Below the pieces are notes generated by a model. That model ran no database searches and was not told the origin of the DNA. It saw only the letters and a list, made by a program, of their open reading frames with translations. Below are positions 1 through 13,440 of a stretch of 64,000 nt of DNA, piece by piece; position 1 is the first letter of the stretch; each line of letters starts with the position of its first letter. Source of the stretch: Babylonia areolata (lineage: Eukaryota; Mollusca; Gastropoda; Neogastropoda; Buccinidae); assembly GCF_041734735.1 (NCBI RefSeq), contig NC_134878.1, positions 9,905,640-9,969,639 on the forward strand, written 5' to 3'. The position numbers and the translations under genes are program-made.

Positions 1-595
1 GATGAGGGAGAGATGGATGGTAAGAAACAGTGTGTGTACGGTGCTGAGGATTTGATACTGTGTCCTGCCGGCTGAATGATATGGATAATTATATAGTGCC
101 TATCATTGGGTCATTGGTGAGAGGGAGAGGGGAATGGGGGTGAGGTGTAGGGGGTGGGTGCCGGGGCCGGGGCGGGGGGTGGCTGGTGTTTTCAAACAGC
201 TTGTCAAATGTCTTATTTCCTTTTGCATGTTGGCCATCATTGTTTCTGCACAGGTTTCGTGTTCATGTTTGTCAGATTGTCTGTTTTAAATGTGTTAGGT
301 GTTTCTCCTTTTTTTTCTTTTTCTTTTTTTTTTTTTTTTTTTTTTGTTGGTTGTTGACATGATGAATGATTGTTTCAGAGGTAGGCTGCATTACAATATC
401 AAGTTCAGAATTCACAGCAGTTCTCATGCAGGCACACATATCCATATCCTTGTTCCCTCTTCATCCCTCTACCCCCCCTCCCTCCAAACACAGTCATTTG
501 TACCACCACCACACCTGCATACATCATTATACCCAGCATCCATATGTTTTTATATGATTGTATGGTTGTATGAATGTCAAATAACAAAAACAATG

Positions 596-596
<1 letters not shown>

Positions 597-631
<35 letters not shown>

Positions 632-948
632 TTCTTTAAATGATATATAAACACATGTCCCTGTTTCAGATATCTATGAAGAATTGTGAGACAAGGAGGG
701 GGGTGAAAGAAAAAAGCACTGTTGTATCGTCAAGAGGAACAGTCTGGAGTCATACCTGCTTCCATCAAACACCTGAAAGCCCACCGGGCACACAACAGTC
801 TTCCCTGTTTGGAGTGTTCTCTCTGTGGATTTCACACACACTGTATGATACTCTGTCTCTGTTACACCCCTCCCCCCCCCACACCTCAACACACCTACAC
901 CCACCCACACTCGCCCTGACACCCACCTATCCACCCCCACCCACCCTC

Positions 949-1041
<93 letters not shown>

Positions 1042-1045
1042 TCAT
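597..1045 (+). repeat. Microsatellite cluster: (tg)n, (ct)n, (ta)n, (tgta)n
   Basis: There is a pure tg run at 597-630 and a compound ct/ta/tgta run from 953 to about 1040. A CA/C-rich stretch lies between. No gene is seen in 1-1,296. Confidence 0.95.
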
Positions 1046-1296
1046 GTCAGTTCAGAGCAGTTGGGGTATGTATGTCAAACTCTTGCCTTCAAAGTTAAAT
1101 GGTTTGATTTTGCTAAAAAGAAAAGAACAAATGGCTGTTACTATGAAGATGTATTTTTGAGTGTGTTCATTTTTAATTGGAAATGCTTTTGTATTTTGTG
1201 TGTGTGTGTTTTTATAGTGTTGCTTTCTTGCTGCCATGTTGTTGTCTTTTCAAGTGTAAACGAGATATGTGTGGCTTTAATGGAGTGTCATGGTGC

Positions 1297-1530
1297 TGCA
1301 GCCTTGGGGGGGGGGGGGGGGGGGGTAGGGAGGCGCTAGTTGGCCTTTGGGAACCATACCCACACTGACTGTCCTAAAGCCCAATTGGCCAAGAGAGTGG
1401 GGATGTTACTCAGACAAAACACTCCACCAAAATCAAATTCCAGCCCAGATAGTCAAGACAGCAGTTGCCTCCTCTGCTTTTCTGATGGTCATTGTCAGAC
1501 ACAACTGTCTGTCACACATCAGGGTTTTCC
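1297..1530 (+). repeat. Dispersed repeat family D, copy 1
   Basis: The copy has tgctgcagccttggggg, a G run at 1306-1325, ttggcctttgggaaccata, cctaaagcccaattggcc and agcccagatagtcaagac. It matches 5358-5555. No tRNA-like head or coding potential is seen. Confidence 0.8.
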
Positions 1531-1660
1531 AGCAGTTGTGGAGCCCTTCAGCTGTCCAAAAGCAGATGAGATTCAAAAAGGGGTGTGTGGTCTAGTGCCT
1601 TAGACATCTTGCCAAAGAAAGAATCCAAGTGCCTAGATTTCATTCTGGGATTTGGTCAGA

Positions 1661-2107
1661 ATGTGTGTGTGTGTGTGAGAAAGAGACTGAGTGAGAAAAA
1701 GAGAGAGTGTGTGTGTATGTGTGTGCGTGTGTGCATGCATGTGTTTGTGCGTGTATTTCTGTGGGTGTGTGAGAGAGAGAGAAAAAGATGGAGTGAGAAA
1801 GAGTGTGTGTGTGTGTGTGTGCACATGTGTGTGTGTTTATGTATCTGTATGTGCAGGTGTGTGTACTTGTGAGTGTGCATGTATGTCTGTATGTTTGTGT
1901 TTGTCTGTTGTGTGTGTGTTTGAATTGTGTATGCTCATTTGTGGGTGTACATGTGTGTGTGTGTGCATATCTGTTAGTGTGAGCGTATGTGTGTTCGTGT
2001 GTTTCTGTATCTATGTGTATGTATGTGTGTGTTTGTGTTGTGTGTGGGCATGCATATGTGTGTCAGTGAGTGTGTGTTTGTGCACAGTGTGTGTGTGTGT
2101 GTGTGTG
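1661..2107 (+). repeat. GT-rich imperfect microsatellite, ~450 bp
   Basis: An almost continuous tg-rich stretch with ga interruptions produces long but meaningless Cys/Val-rich frames. Confidence 0.93.
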
Positions 2108-2699
2108 CTTCTCACATCTCTTTGGCATCTGGAATGGGCAGTCATGGTGTCTGCCTTTCAAAACAAACCAGAAGTCTTGTGCAGTGTTGAATGCAGCTGT
2201 GAAGCCAATGGCAGCAAAGCGTTCTGAATTGTTCCTGGCTGAATTTGTGTACCAAACTCACTGCTCCACCGTAAAACATGAATGCACAGGATTGGGTTTC
2301 CAGCCTGTTTGATGTAAATACTCACTGAATAGCTTTTGCACTTTATTATGTGATAGTTTGCACAGGATACTAACATGGTGACTTTGACCATAGGTTAATC
2401 CTTTCAAACCGTACTAATGTCCATTACGGCACCAAGGCTCATGCAAATCCACTGATTGGTATCATTTCAAAAATTTGATGTACAAAACTCTTGAGGAAAA
2501 AAAAAAGAGAGACCTTGACCTTTGAGGTCAAATTGTGTCTTTGTTGTTGTGTTGTTGTTGTTTGGACAACTGATTATATTGTATTTTTATGTAAAATTTG
2601 ATCAGAATCGGTGCAAATGGTTATTGAGGAAAGTATTGTTTTTAAAGTATATTCATGTAACCAAGGGGCACATGTACACTGGCCGGATTACTGATCTTT

Positions 2700-3135
2700 T
2701 TGTATTGTGTTGCATTGTATTGTATTGTACTGTATTGTATTGTGTTTTGTTGTAATACCTTCTGTCACAACAAATTGTTGTGTGTAAAATTCAGGCTGTT
2801 CTCCCCAGGGAGAGCGCATCACCAGAGTACAGCATCACCCCTTGTTTTTTTTTCTGTCTGCAAAGGGTATTTGTTTTACTGTCAACATGGATTTTTCCAC
2901 AGAATTTTTGCCAGGGTCAACCCTTTTGTTGCTGTGGATTCTTTTTTACACACACTATTTGCATACTGCTCACTGGGCCATGGTTTATCGTCTGATCTTA
3001 ATGACCAGCACGCAGATTATCACAAAAGATCTAGTGGAGGGGAGAGGTGGAGTGAAAATCCTGGTGTGTTTATTGGACTCGAATTTGTGCACGCTCTCTT
3101 CATAGTTGAGCGTGTGACCACAAGGCTACCACTTT
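2700..3135 (-). mobile_element. SINE family A, full copy in reverse
   Basis: Read on the minus strand, a degraded tRNA-like head near 3130 leads into the central domain (plus strand gccatggtttatcgtctgat) and the tail (ctgttctccccagggagagc), ending in an A-rich aataca repeat at 2700-2750. It is more diverged than the 54.1 kb copy. Confidence 0.8.
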
Positions 3136-3694
3136 CAAACATGAATGTTTGGTTGTATGACTTACATCTTCAGTGTGTGCATTGCTTTTAGGGGGGGTGG
3201 ATGGGTTGTTTTGTTTTTTTTGGGGGGGGGCAAGGAGGTGGGGGGGGGGTTGTTGGTGTTGTTATTTTGTTGTAGTTCTTGTCATTTTGGAAAATGTTTC
3301 TCTACAGAAATACTGTCAAGCGACATCAGTCAAAGTTTCAGTCCTTGAGAGCGTGGATTATGTTTGCCTGAAAGGTGTAGAAATAAAGACGTACACAGTA
3401 GTCGTGTAAAAGCCCACTGACAGAAACAAGTGAACAAGGGGTTTTGTTCATGATTTCTCTGAGATAGACACAAAAGTTAAAACTGCTTCCATGATCTTGA
3501 ACCAAGTTCAAAACAATGATATGTCCAGTGATCCAAACAGCTTAGGAATATGGTGTTGTGGCAGTCCAAACCAGCAGTGGGCCTGCAATACATATTGTAT
3601 TGTATTATATTATTTTGTAATGTTTTGTTTTGTTTTATATGTGCATGATTGCTTACAAGTTTCTTGTTTGTTGGTTTCGTTTGATCTATTGAGG

Positions 3695-4035
3695 ACAACA
3701 AGAGGGTAATTGTGCATTACGGAATGGTAACTAGTAACAACAGGAGGGTAATTGTAGATAACAGAAGGGTCACTGTTAATAACAGGAGGATATTTGTAGA
3801 TAACGAAATAGTAACTGTTAACAAAAGGGAGGGGGTTAATTGTGCATATCAGAAGGGTCACTGTTAACAACAGGAGGGTAATTGGAGATAACAGAATGGT
3901 AACTGATAACAACAGGAGGGTAATTTGTGCGTATCAGAAGGGTCACTGTTAACAACAGGAGGGTAATTGAAAATAACAAAAGGGTCAATGTTAACAACAA
4001 GGGGTAAGTATGTTTAACAGAAGGGTCATTGTGCA
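3695..4035 (+). repeat. Minisatellite, ~43-48 bp unit
   Basis: About seven diverged units follow the pattern aacaacaggagggtaattgt, then gataacagaagggtcactgt. Alternating unit types (gataac and gcatatc) suggest a higher-order doublet. Confidence 0.88.
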
Positions 4036-4744
4036 AATGTGTCCACAATGAACTGAGAATTGAAAACAGCACCTACATCTCTCCAACAAATATTTGTTTT
4101 TCCTCCTAATTTGCCATTTACCGTTTCAGAGACCCCTTGTTTCCTGTTTTTGCTCATGTTTTTTTCGTAGAGATTTGTTTCACATACGCAACCTTTTTGC
4201 AAGCACATCTTTATGATCTTTTTGTTGCTGTTGTTGTTGGGTTAATGATGAGAGAGTAGGAAAGAGGGTGTTCTGTGGCACAGGTGATGTTTCTGTTTCA
4301 GCTTCACTTCTTGTTCAGTGTTGATTCTTTTACAGTCTGTCACATGGACTGGTACTTAACAATGGCGTTTACAGGATGGTGTCATATTTTTTATGCTCTG
4401 CTGTTGTCTTGATGTTGTGATAATTCTGTGAAATTTCGCGCTTGAGAGAGAGACAAGAACCAGAGGCGGGGATGACAGAGGGAAGTATGGAATGTGTTTG
4501 ACTGCTTTTGTATCGTTTCCTTTCAAAACGATTATCATCGACATCTTCTTTTTTTTTCATTTGTGTGTGTGTTTGTTTTATTTTTTTTAACTTTCCATCA
4601 TGTGTTGTTGTGTTGTTTTTTTCAAAACATTTGAATTAAGTATGTTTGAATTATGACTGTAATGTGCTTTGGACATTTTTGATTCTTTGTTTTACTCTCA
4701 GATCCAATTTTCAGCTATTACCACCTTGTTTTGGAAATGATGCT

Positions 4745-4920
4745 GAACCATGTAGAAAAATCCACTTCGATAGGAAAAACAAATAAAACTGCGCGCAGGA
4801 AAAAATACAAAAAATTGGGTGGCGCTTTAGTGTAGCGACACGCTCTCCCAGGGGAGAGCAGCCCAAATATCACACAGAGAAATCTGTTGTGATAAAAAGA
4901 AATACAAATACAAATACATC
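4745..4920 (+). mobile_element. SINE family A, 3' part
   Basis: This 5'-truncated copy starts at gtagaaaaatccacttcgat and runs through ctctcccaggggagagcagc to an aaatacaaatacaaatac end. It matches the 3' half of the 54.1 kb copy. Confidence 0.85.
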
Positions 4921-5357
4921 TCACAATGATGATCATAAATAATTTGCCATGTTAGTTATTAAAGACATTACCTATGATATTTTCCATGTGGAGAATCATG
5001 AACAAAGTAACAATTTATTTTTTTTTAAATCATACATGACGCTTCCAAACTTCCAGTTCGCATGGAACATTTTACTTTCAGTTTCAGCTCTTCATAAGTT
5101 TTCTTCATAGTTGCAGTCTTTTTTCTTGGACTAGTTTTCATTAAATGTTACGTGCGACTCAGTTTCAGTAAGTCAAGGAATGGTGCTAAAGCAGCTTCCC
5201 ACATCCTGGATATCTTTTTTTGTGTGTGTAACCTGAAGTAATAAGGACACTATGTCACTGAACGTCATTAGACATCACTGCAGTGGGAATTCATTCACAG
5301 CTTAGTCTTTTTTGAACAACTCACTCTCAAACTAGGAGGCAAGATTGCACTGGCTCT

Positions 5358-5555
5358 TAGTGCTGCAGCCTTGGGGGCCAGTTGGCCTTTGGGGACCATC
5401 CAAATGCCAGCAGTCCTAAAGCCCACTTGGCCAAGAGAGTGGGGGTGTAACTTGGGCAAGACCGTTCACCACTATCAAATTCTAGCCCAGATAGTCCAGG
5501 CAGCAGTTGCTTCTTGCTGTTCAGATGATCTGTCAGACACAGCTGTCATACAATA
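5358..5555 (+). repeat. Dispersed repeat family D, copy 2
   Basis: It matches copy 1 in order (tgctgcagccttgggggcca, cctaaagcccacttggcc, agcccagatagtccaggc) without the long G run. Confidence 0.8.
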
Positions 5556-6689
5556 GACATCAGGAATCTGCTCTGTTCCCCTTTCCCTTGTGCACAGTAT
5601 ATTTCACTCAATTTTTCAGTTACAGGTAATAAACTGTCTCTGTTGGCCACAGTAGATCTGCTGCCATGTTGAAGGTAAACGAAGCACAATGTCTTCACAA
5701 TCTGAAGTTCATTTCAAAATGACCACTGATTACTCTTCTGTCCCACTGTTGCTTCTTCTTGTTTTTATTACTTAAATCATCTGAGCCTTTTTTTTTTATC
5801 AACCCCCCCTTCCCCCACTCCACCCCCCCCCCCCCCTCAAAAAAAAAAAAAATCAACAGTATTGAACATTATGAAGTTGTTTAGAATGAAGATGTACATT
5901 TTCATTATCAGAGATTTAAACCTTTCACTGCCAAGCCTATTTTATGTTCAGTGACAACTATTTGCAAAGGGATGTTTTGGTCACAGAGGGTAATAATCAT
6001 TAAAAAAAAAATATATATATATATAAGCATGCAAACTGCTGAGAGAAAGTAGAGGCAACCTTTACTTTTCTGAAAGGAAAATGAACACCCTATTCAGTTA
6101 CATTTTCACACTAATTTAATGATTTTGTGATAGTCAAAGTCCTACAATGACACAGACATGAATTTCTGTCCTTGGGCACTTTTTTTTCTTTTGCACATAG
6201 GAAGGGGGAGGAAATTTCCATCCTGGGGCACTGAAGGGGTTAAAGGCTCATCTTTTTATTACTTACAAAATGTGATCAACAAAATCATTTAACACAGTTA
6301 CACTGGCATGACGTTGTGATATACAATATAATGCTCAAAAATACATGCTTCCAAGTATTTCTGTGCAGAATACAAAAATAAAAGCAGTTTCTGATTGTAA
6401 TTCTCTGTTAACTGTGATTTTCTGTGTGCATGAAAGTGATCTTGATACACCTGGAATCTCTGGCGCTAGCTCTTATCCCTAAATTGATAGCTGGAATTCT
6501 TTTTTCATAATCATAAAATTACGTGATTGATTTCTGTGTGCATGAAAATCTAGTTCAGGGGTAAAAAATTAAAAAAAATAAAAAACCTTAGCACACATAC
6601 TGGCACTGTTATGTCAGATACTGAACATTCATCTTTTACTGAAGTTTTAGATGATCAAGAGACAAAATAGCAAATATTTAACATTTTCC

Positions 6690-7409
6690 AGAGATGTCAC
6701 AATCAACATCAAGATCAGGGTCTTCAACACCCTAGTAAAGTATGTCCTACTCCATAGAGCGGAGAGACCTGGAGAACCATTGTCACTGCCATGCAGAGAA
6801 TCCAAACTTTCATCAACACCTGCCTCAGAAAGATTTTTCAAATTTGCTGGTCTGCTAGAATACTACTACTTTTTTCTTCTTTTTTTTTTAAATGTGGGAA
6901 CAAACAAGACAGCAACCACCAGAAGAAGAGATCCTCCAAGACGTTGGAAATGGATTGACCACATGCCCCACAAGCCTGCATCCAGCACAAGGCAAACCCT
7001 CACCTGAACCAGCAGGAGACAAGGAAAAGAGGCCAGGAGAAAGAGCAAGGAGAAAGGGAAAAGAGGCTAGGAGAAAGGGAAAAGAGGCTAGGAGAAAGGG
7101 AAGAGAGGCCAGGAGAAAGAGCTAGGAGAAAGGGAAAAGAGGCTAGGAGAAAGAGCTAGGAGAAAAGGAAAAGAGGAAAATAGGTGAGGAGAAAAGGAAA
7201 AGAGGCCAGGAGAAAATGCTAGGAGAAAAGGAAAAGAGTCTAGGAGAAAAGGAAAACAGGTTGTCCAAGAACTATGTTGCGCTGTGACCAGGAAGAAGAC
7301 ATGAAGAGGACAGGCCACATCTGGGAATTGCTGGAGGAACTGGCACAGGACCAGGATGGCTGGAGAACAATCATCAGCGGCCCATGTCCCAGGTAGGGCA
7401 ACAAGCATA
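6690..7409 (+). mobile_element. RTE-like LINE, 3' end of ORF2, degraded
   Basis: Pieces in different frames read KIRVFNTLVKYVLLH, WEQTRQQPPEEEILQ and DGWRTIISGPCPR, the order seen at the C-terminus of RTE-like reverse transcriptases. The segment that usually reads GKRKRGRPRNTWRRD is replaced by a purine-rich minisatellite (7019-7260). Several frameshifts are present, so it is dead. Confidence 0.7.
7019..7260 (+). repeat. Purine minisatellite (~21 bp unit)
   Basis: The unit is approximately gaaaagaggctaggagaaag, repeated about eleven times with length variants. It lies inside the RTE-like LINE remnant and probably arose from its own basic-linker codons. Confidence 0.9.
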
Positions 7410-9942
7410 GGTGAAGTGATGAAGTGAGATTAACCATGAACTTGATTAAGTGGTAATCTTCCTTACCAGTTTTACAAAAATGGGAAGTTTGTAAACTCCC
7501 TGTTCTGTTATTAGTAATACTTCCCATTTCAAACTGATACAAACTAGGCCCACTGGTTTGCTCTGTTGGCCAAAGTTTGTGGCAAACCCAGTACTAAGAC
7601 GCCTCTGCCAAACACATCGTCTGCTCAGCCAATCAGTGCAATTCCCAGCCTTCAGCACAAATCATTCCAGTGGCCACACACCACTCATGATACGAAGTCT
7701 ATTTGCTAGTTGCTCTATTTTTGCCAGAAGATTTCTAAACATTTCAAATGTTATTTTTTTTGCATGCTTGTCTCAAGTGGCTTTCCAGGATGATTTTGTC
7801 TATACATTTTAGTCGTTTACATTGTTTGCATCAGCTTTTGACATGCAATTCTAGGAGTGGTGACACATGACAAATATATTTTGGTGCTAAAAATGTGCAA
7901 GTTAACTCACTGAAGATAACAATTCATCCTCTGGTCCTGCTCCCATCTGATAACCGACCAGGGGATGACTGAATGGTCCATCCAAAAGCTTTCATTGCTA
8001 GAATTGCAGCATTCTTTGTCTTCATCCACCTCTTTAATCCACTTTTTTTTAAAATGGGGAGAACCATCGGCTTGTAAAGTGTAATGATCCCAGCTGCTGC
8101 AAAGCACTGTCCACTGAGTTAATTCCCCTTTCTGTGTGACTGTCAGTCTCAAACACTCAACATGTATCTTGAAAACGGAGCTCACAGTAACACACACACA
8201 CTTCAGTTTCCAAACCATTCCTCTTGTGAACACATTTATTCATCAGCTCTTCAGCACAAAACACAGTCCACCCACATCATCCAACAGTACAATATCAAAA
8301 TTAACAAAACTGTGGGAACAGGATCTGTACAACGGATGACGGGTAGTCTAACAATCCAAACATCATAACAAGAAGGTCTGTGCAGGACAAAACACTCACT
8401 TTCACATTCATTTATCTTTATTACTTTTTTTTTTGTCAGAAAAAAATGGCAGGATGCATTCTCTGCAACATGTTCATTTCATTTGTACAAGCAAAAAAAC
8501 CGAAAAGACAATGGTGCCCAGAGTATTTATGCACAATATTAAACATACACACCCATACAAAAACATGTCCAAACACAAATTTCAACTACACATACATACT
8601 TGTCCAACACAACAGTAAAATGTAAGAAAGATCAAAGTATTTTGCAAAAAGCATTCATTCTCCCCCCCCCCCCCCCTGCTTGTACATCCCAAGTTCACAG
8701 TTACAAAACGTGTCTTGTCAAGCTTCACACCACATTTCCTCTACAATCTATTCCATGCAATACATTTAACACTTTCACATGCATTGTCATACTGGCGAAG
8801 TGCAATCACAAAGTGTGCCAGTCTATTTGGGACACTGACAAAGTGCTTCTGTAATCGCATGAAAAGGCAAGCATGCGACCGATTCTGCTACACATCAAAA
8901 GACAAGGGGGGAACATAACTAAAAGAAATCTAACTTGTAGCATATAAATCCACATCATACAAAATCAGATTTCCACATTTTCATATAACGAAACAGCCAA
9001 GGCCAGGGGTCGGTCAAAACTACTGGTTTGCTTGAATGATCAAGTCCAAGCTGAATATAACAGAAGTCAAAACACATTTTCATTACTTATAACGAAATTC
9101 TATTAAAAAAAAAAATAAATAAATAAATAAAAAAGAAAAAAGAAAAAAAGGAACATGAAACAAACAAACAAACCAAAAAAAAATCAATCCTTAAAACACT
9201 AAATAATCTGAATTAAACTGTTCTTACATAACGGATCAAATCTTTTAAAGCTTTACCCTCTGCACTCAAAACGATCTTTTTTTCTCCCTGTCTGTTGTGT
9301 AATCACTCAGCAGTTTATCACCAGACCTTGTTCCAACGCCTCAGTCCAAACAGAAAGGTCATTCAGCTTACTGGCACACCAACCTGATAATTCATTTTTC
9401 TGAAGCCACAGCTCCAGTCTTCAGTGATCAGACATCTTTTTTCAGTCACAGCAAAGCAAGTTTAGTTTCCATTTTGTTTTCCTTTCACACATTCATTTAT
9501 CAGCCTATTCATTTTTCTTAAATAATTATTTTTTAATGAATATTCACAAGCAACAAGGTGATGGCTGTGTGTCATGTGCTAAGAATCTCTAACCTGAGTA
9601 ATTTTTCTGTCTGACTGGATCCGATGTTTTGAGAAGTGTAAAGTGGGCAACCATTGCTCACACACACACACACACACACACACAATGTGGACATGAAAGC
9701 ATGGGTGCTTGTTTCGATGTCAGCAGTTTCTATATGCAACTGTGTGGGAGGCGAGTGAAGAATGGGAAAGTGGGTGGGGGTTGAGATGAACTCGCATGGG
9801 AATGCAAGTACTTCCCCTTTCTCTGCATTCCGACTGATACACGTATGTGCTCTCTGGTTGTCTCCCTGTCAATCACTGTCTCTTTATCCATCTCTTTCTG
9901 TTCCGCCATCCACTGATGCATGTATATGTACATACACACAAA

Positions 9943-9960
9943 TATGTGTGTGTGTTTATG

Positions 9961-10031
<71 letters not shown>
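9943..10031 (+). repeat. (tg)n microsatellite
   Basis: A long, nearly pure tg run; a (ca)n run lies nearby at 9659-9684. Confidence 0.95.
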
Positions 10032-10033
<2 letters not shown>

Positions 10034-10914
10034 TGAGTGTGCATTGAAGAGACTAAACAGGTTATCTTTTGTAAGCACTAACAAAGTATACATTCTGGAA
10101 ATGTTTTTTATGTCTTATGGCACACATACAAATATGTCATCACTGAAGAAAACTGACAAAATTTAAACATAAAATCCATGCTTAGATAAGGCTAACTGTC
10201 AAAATAATGTGCATCAATACATGTACAATTTCATTTAGATGTTATTCATTCACCCATTTTCAACCATGCAAATATGCTACTAGGATGAATGTGTTTCTGC
10301 GTGTGTGTGTGCATGCATGTGTGCACGTGTGTGTGCATGCATGTATGTTCTGTCATCTTGGCTTTATTGGCTTAAACAAAGACTCAAAAGTTTTAAAAAC
10401 TGACTTACCTTCTGTGATAAAAAAAAACCCAGAAAAACAGACAGCAGACAGATAACTATCAGGAAAATAAAAGGACAGAACCAAGAACTTAAGAGGGATG
10501 AGGAAGATACAGAGAATAAACAAAAACAGACATGAAACTGTTTTAAATAACTGGGGAAAAAAAGGGGGTTGAAGAAGAAAAAAAGTCCTTCACTTGCAGA
10601 CACCTGCTCTGCTTGAAAGTGAAAATCTTAAATCTCACATACCATGCTAAATATCTGGTGGTAACTTCTTGTTCTCAGACACGATGTTCTGACTCATAAA
10701 GAATAGTCATAGTGTTTGACATTGATTAGATCCAACCATCAGGACTGTGCACCAGAACTAAATATATGACAAAGCAACAATTGTCTGATAAGGACTACCA
10801 TGTGAAAAAGTACACCAATGTCAGATGACCTGAACAAAGGACCTCAGATTACCCACATGAAACAAAGTGTCCATAGCTGGGTAGCTAGCTAGTATGTCCC
10901 AGAGTTGATCAATT

Positions 10915-11765
10915 TTTGGGTACAGTCGCCATGGCAAAGTGGTTAGCATCACAGAACGACAGCTAGGACAGCATGGGTTCGATTTCAATGAAGGTGGGTT
11001 TTTCAGCACACAGCCAGTTCTTACCTAGAGTTGGCGTGCTACTGGATTAAATGTGAAGACTGGGAACACACAGTCAAGTATCATCCACTTTACAGATGCA
11101 TCTTTTGGTGAATTGCTCAAATTTCCTAACACTCAAGTGTCTATCTCTTGGGCCTGGTTAACGCCAGGACAGCATTATGAAAGAAAGCGTAGAGTACAGC
11201 CTTGTCACTTAGTCCCAAACATAAATTCCGATAACTGCTACATACACATCATCATCATCCTCCATCTTAATTTTAAGTGCACAGAAATTTGTATTTTGGC
11301 TGAAGTACATGTAACATTATACACATTAAGCACAAAATATGTCCAAAGTTCTGTGGCCTTTCATGCCCTGCTCTCATGGTAACCTCAGTTTTGATCCCCC
11401 CCCTACACTTAGTGCTTTGGGTGAGTCTTATCAAGGTTTTCAATGCTGTCAGATTCATGGGGGACTGTTGTTGGATGTATGTGGTGGCAGTCTCCACACT
11501 GGGGTAGACATTCAATGAGTCTAGCTCTGTGACTAAGCAATTATTGTTGTCACTTCGGGGTTCAGCAAGTGGTGTCCTAAGTACAATACTACTGAACACC
11601 ACCAAAGTGACTCTGCAGCAGTGCAAGGTCTCCTCTAGTGTTGCCTCCACACATTGATGATTCCCTCTGGACTGCCAACACTGTGGCTGCGACAGACTAC
11701 TCACGGTATGGCTTTTGTACGGGGGAGTAATGCAACTGAAATGATGCAGATGATGGGGCACCTTA
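10915..11765 (+). mobile_element. SINE-headed repeat family C, copy 1 (~850 bp)
   Basis: A tRNA-like head (catggcaaagtggttagcat, then gggttcgattt) is followed by a long body with landmarks cacacagtcaagtatcatcc, catgccctgctctcatggta and ggtggtgtcctaagta-like sequence. A second copy lies at 43.1-45.3 kb. The body has no reading frame I can identify; the minus-strand frame at 11273-11761 is not a gene. Confidence 0.75.
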
Positions 11766-13179
11766 AAAAAAAAAATTCAAAAATTCTAAGGTCTTGATAC
11801 TTCTTTTGAAAGCCACAAAGACAACATGAGCATTTGCTGTTTCACCTAGTAATAGCAATGAAAACAATTTTTTTTAGCTGAAACCATCATCAGTCCAGCT
11901 CTGAAGCCGTTACGGGAACAGAATGAAGACATTTTTCTCATTCTTGGACGGACGTGGCTCGAGACTGGCTGCAGGCTTGAGTTTATTTGGAAAAATATTC
12001 CTTGTGTTAGTAGTCCTCTGAAGAAAAATTGAGATAGAGAAACTGAAGAAACAATATCCAGCAAAAAGGACAAACCACCTCTTGCTCTTGGATTGTGAAT
12101 ATTATTTGTACTCTTTTGTTTCACGTCACTGATCCTATCTTTTGGAAGAACTCTTCTCCTTCCAAAACACAACCAATCAATATTTCAATGATTCTGTAAA
12201 AACTCAGGAGGATGCCTAGAACTTAGAAGGAAAGGAAAATTACTTAATATATCGACAACTTGCTTCATTTCACAATGGATGTACCAATCCATTCTTCACT
12301 GAGTGACAAAAACTTATGTACAGCAATTATTGGTTTGGGGGAAATACATGACCTTTTCTCTGAAAAATGATGAAGGCAATTCGTGTCTGTATTTCATTAA
12401 CTGCGTCACCAAGATTTATCTTTGATAGGGAGTGGTGGAGATGATGATGATTGCTGAGTGTTAAAAAAACAGACTTACTGTTATCAAATTATTATTGGGT
12501 TTGGTTTTTTTTTGTTTTGTTTTGCATTGTTAAAAACTCATGATCAATTAAGAGTGATCTTTCAAGTACAAATTTCTCTATATCCTCTCCAATCTAATTC
12601 AGCTTGTGCTTCTAACAGTTCTATGTTATAGGCTGTTTGCTTATTTCAACTGAATCCCTTTGAATCTACTAAATACTCTATCCATGAAAAAGGAAAAAAA
12701 ATATGTACAATACATACACAATCAAGCATATAAACTGAAAATGCTCCTGCAGCCATGCTTTCTGCACAAGCCATAAGCATTGCAGATTTTTTTTTTTTAA
12801 GTTAAAAAAAAAAATGGAACAGCCAAAAGTAAACTCATCTCCGGAGTTCAAAATACCACACTTAAAATCTTTTTATGAAAAAGAAAAAGAACACCCATCA
12901 TTGTCATTCACTTACAGAGACCTCTCCACCAAGAAGAAAAAAAGAGCATTTCAGGGAAAAAATAACACTAACAGTCACGAATCAGAGAAAGCAAAAGACA
13001 AGAAAAGAAAGAAAAAACAACAACAAAAAACAAATGACAGACAGAACCAGGAGTACAGCACTAGAGCAGTTTTCATTCCTACATGTGCACAAAATACAAG
13101 GAAAGGGAACTAACTTCTACAGTGTTTCCAGATGTGTCCACATGTAATTTGGAGGAAAAAGGAATTTCGTTTTCTCTGC

Positions 13180-13440
13180 ATAGGCGGGTAGTAGTTTGCA
13201 CAGGACAGGAATCAGACCCCTGCCGGAGTCTGCACTAGTGGGTCATGGTTAAGTATGTGTAATTAAAAGGAAATTTTCTTCCAAAAATTATGTTTAAGTA
13301 ACATACTTACCGTGACCTACTAGTGCAGACTCCTGCAGGGGTCTGATTCCTGTCCTGTGCAAACTACTATCCACCGATGCGGAGAAAACGAAAGTAGCTA
13401 CGGCCAATAACCTCCCGTAGTAGGTTACCTCCCCATTGCA
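13180..13440. repeat. Hairpin repeat family E, inverted pair
   Basis: Left arm tagtttgcacaggacaggaa, cagacccctgccggagtctg and right arm cagactcctgcaggggtctg, ttcctgtcctgtgcaaacta are complementary around a loop of about 60 bp. Shorter copies lie at 33.3 and 52.3 kb. Confidence 0.88.

Noticed and set aside
1691-2227. A 178-codon Cys/Val-rich frame
   Set aside because: It is made by the GT microsatellite.
11273-11761. A 162-codon minus-strand frame
   Set aside because: It lies wholly in the body of repeat family C, and the other copy does not keep the frame.
12814-13113. A 99-codon Lys-rich frame
   Set aside because: It is low-complexity A-rich sequence without splice or domain evidence.
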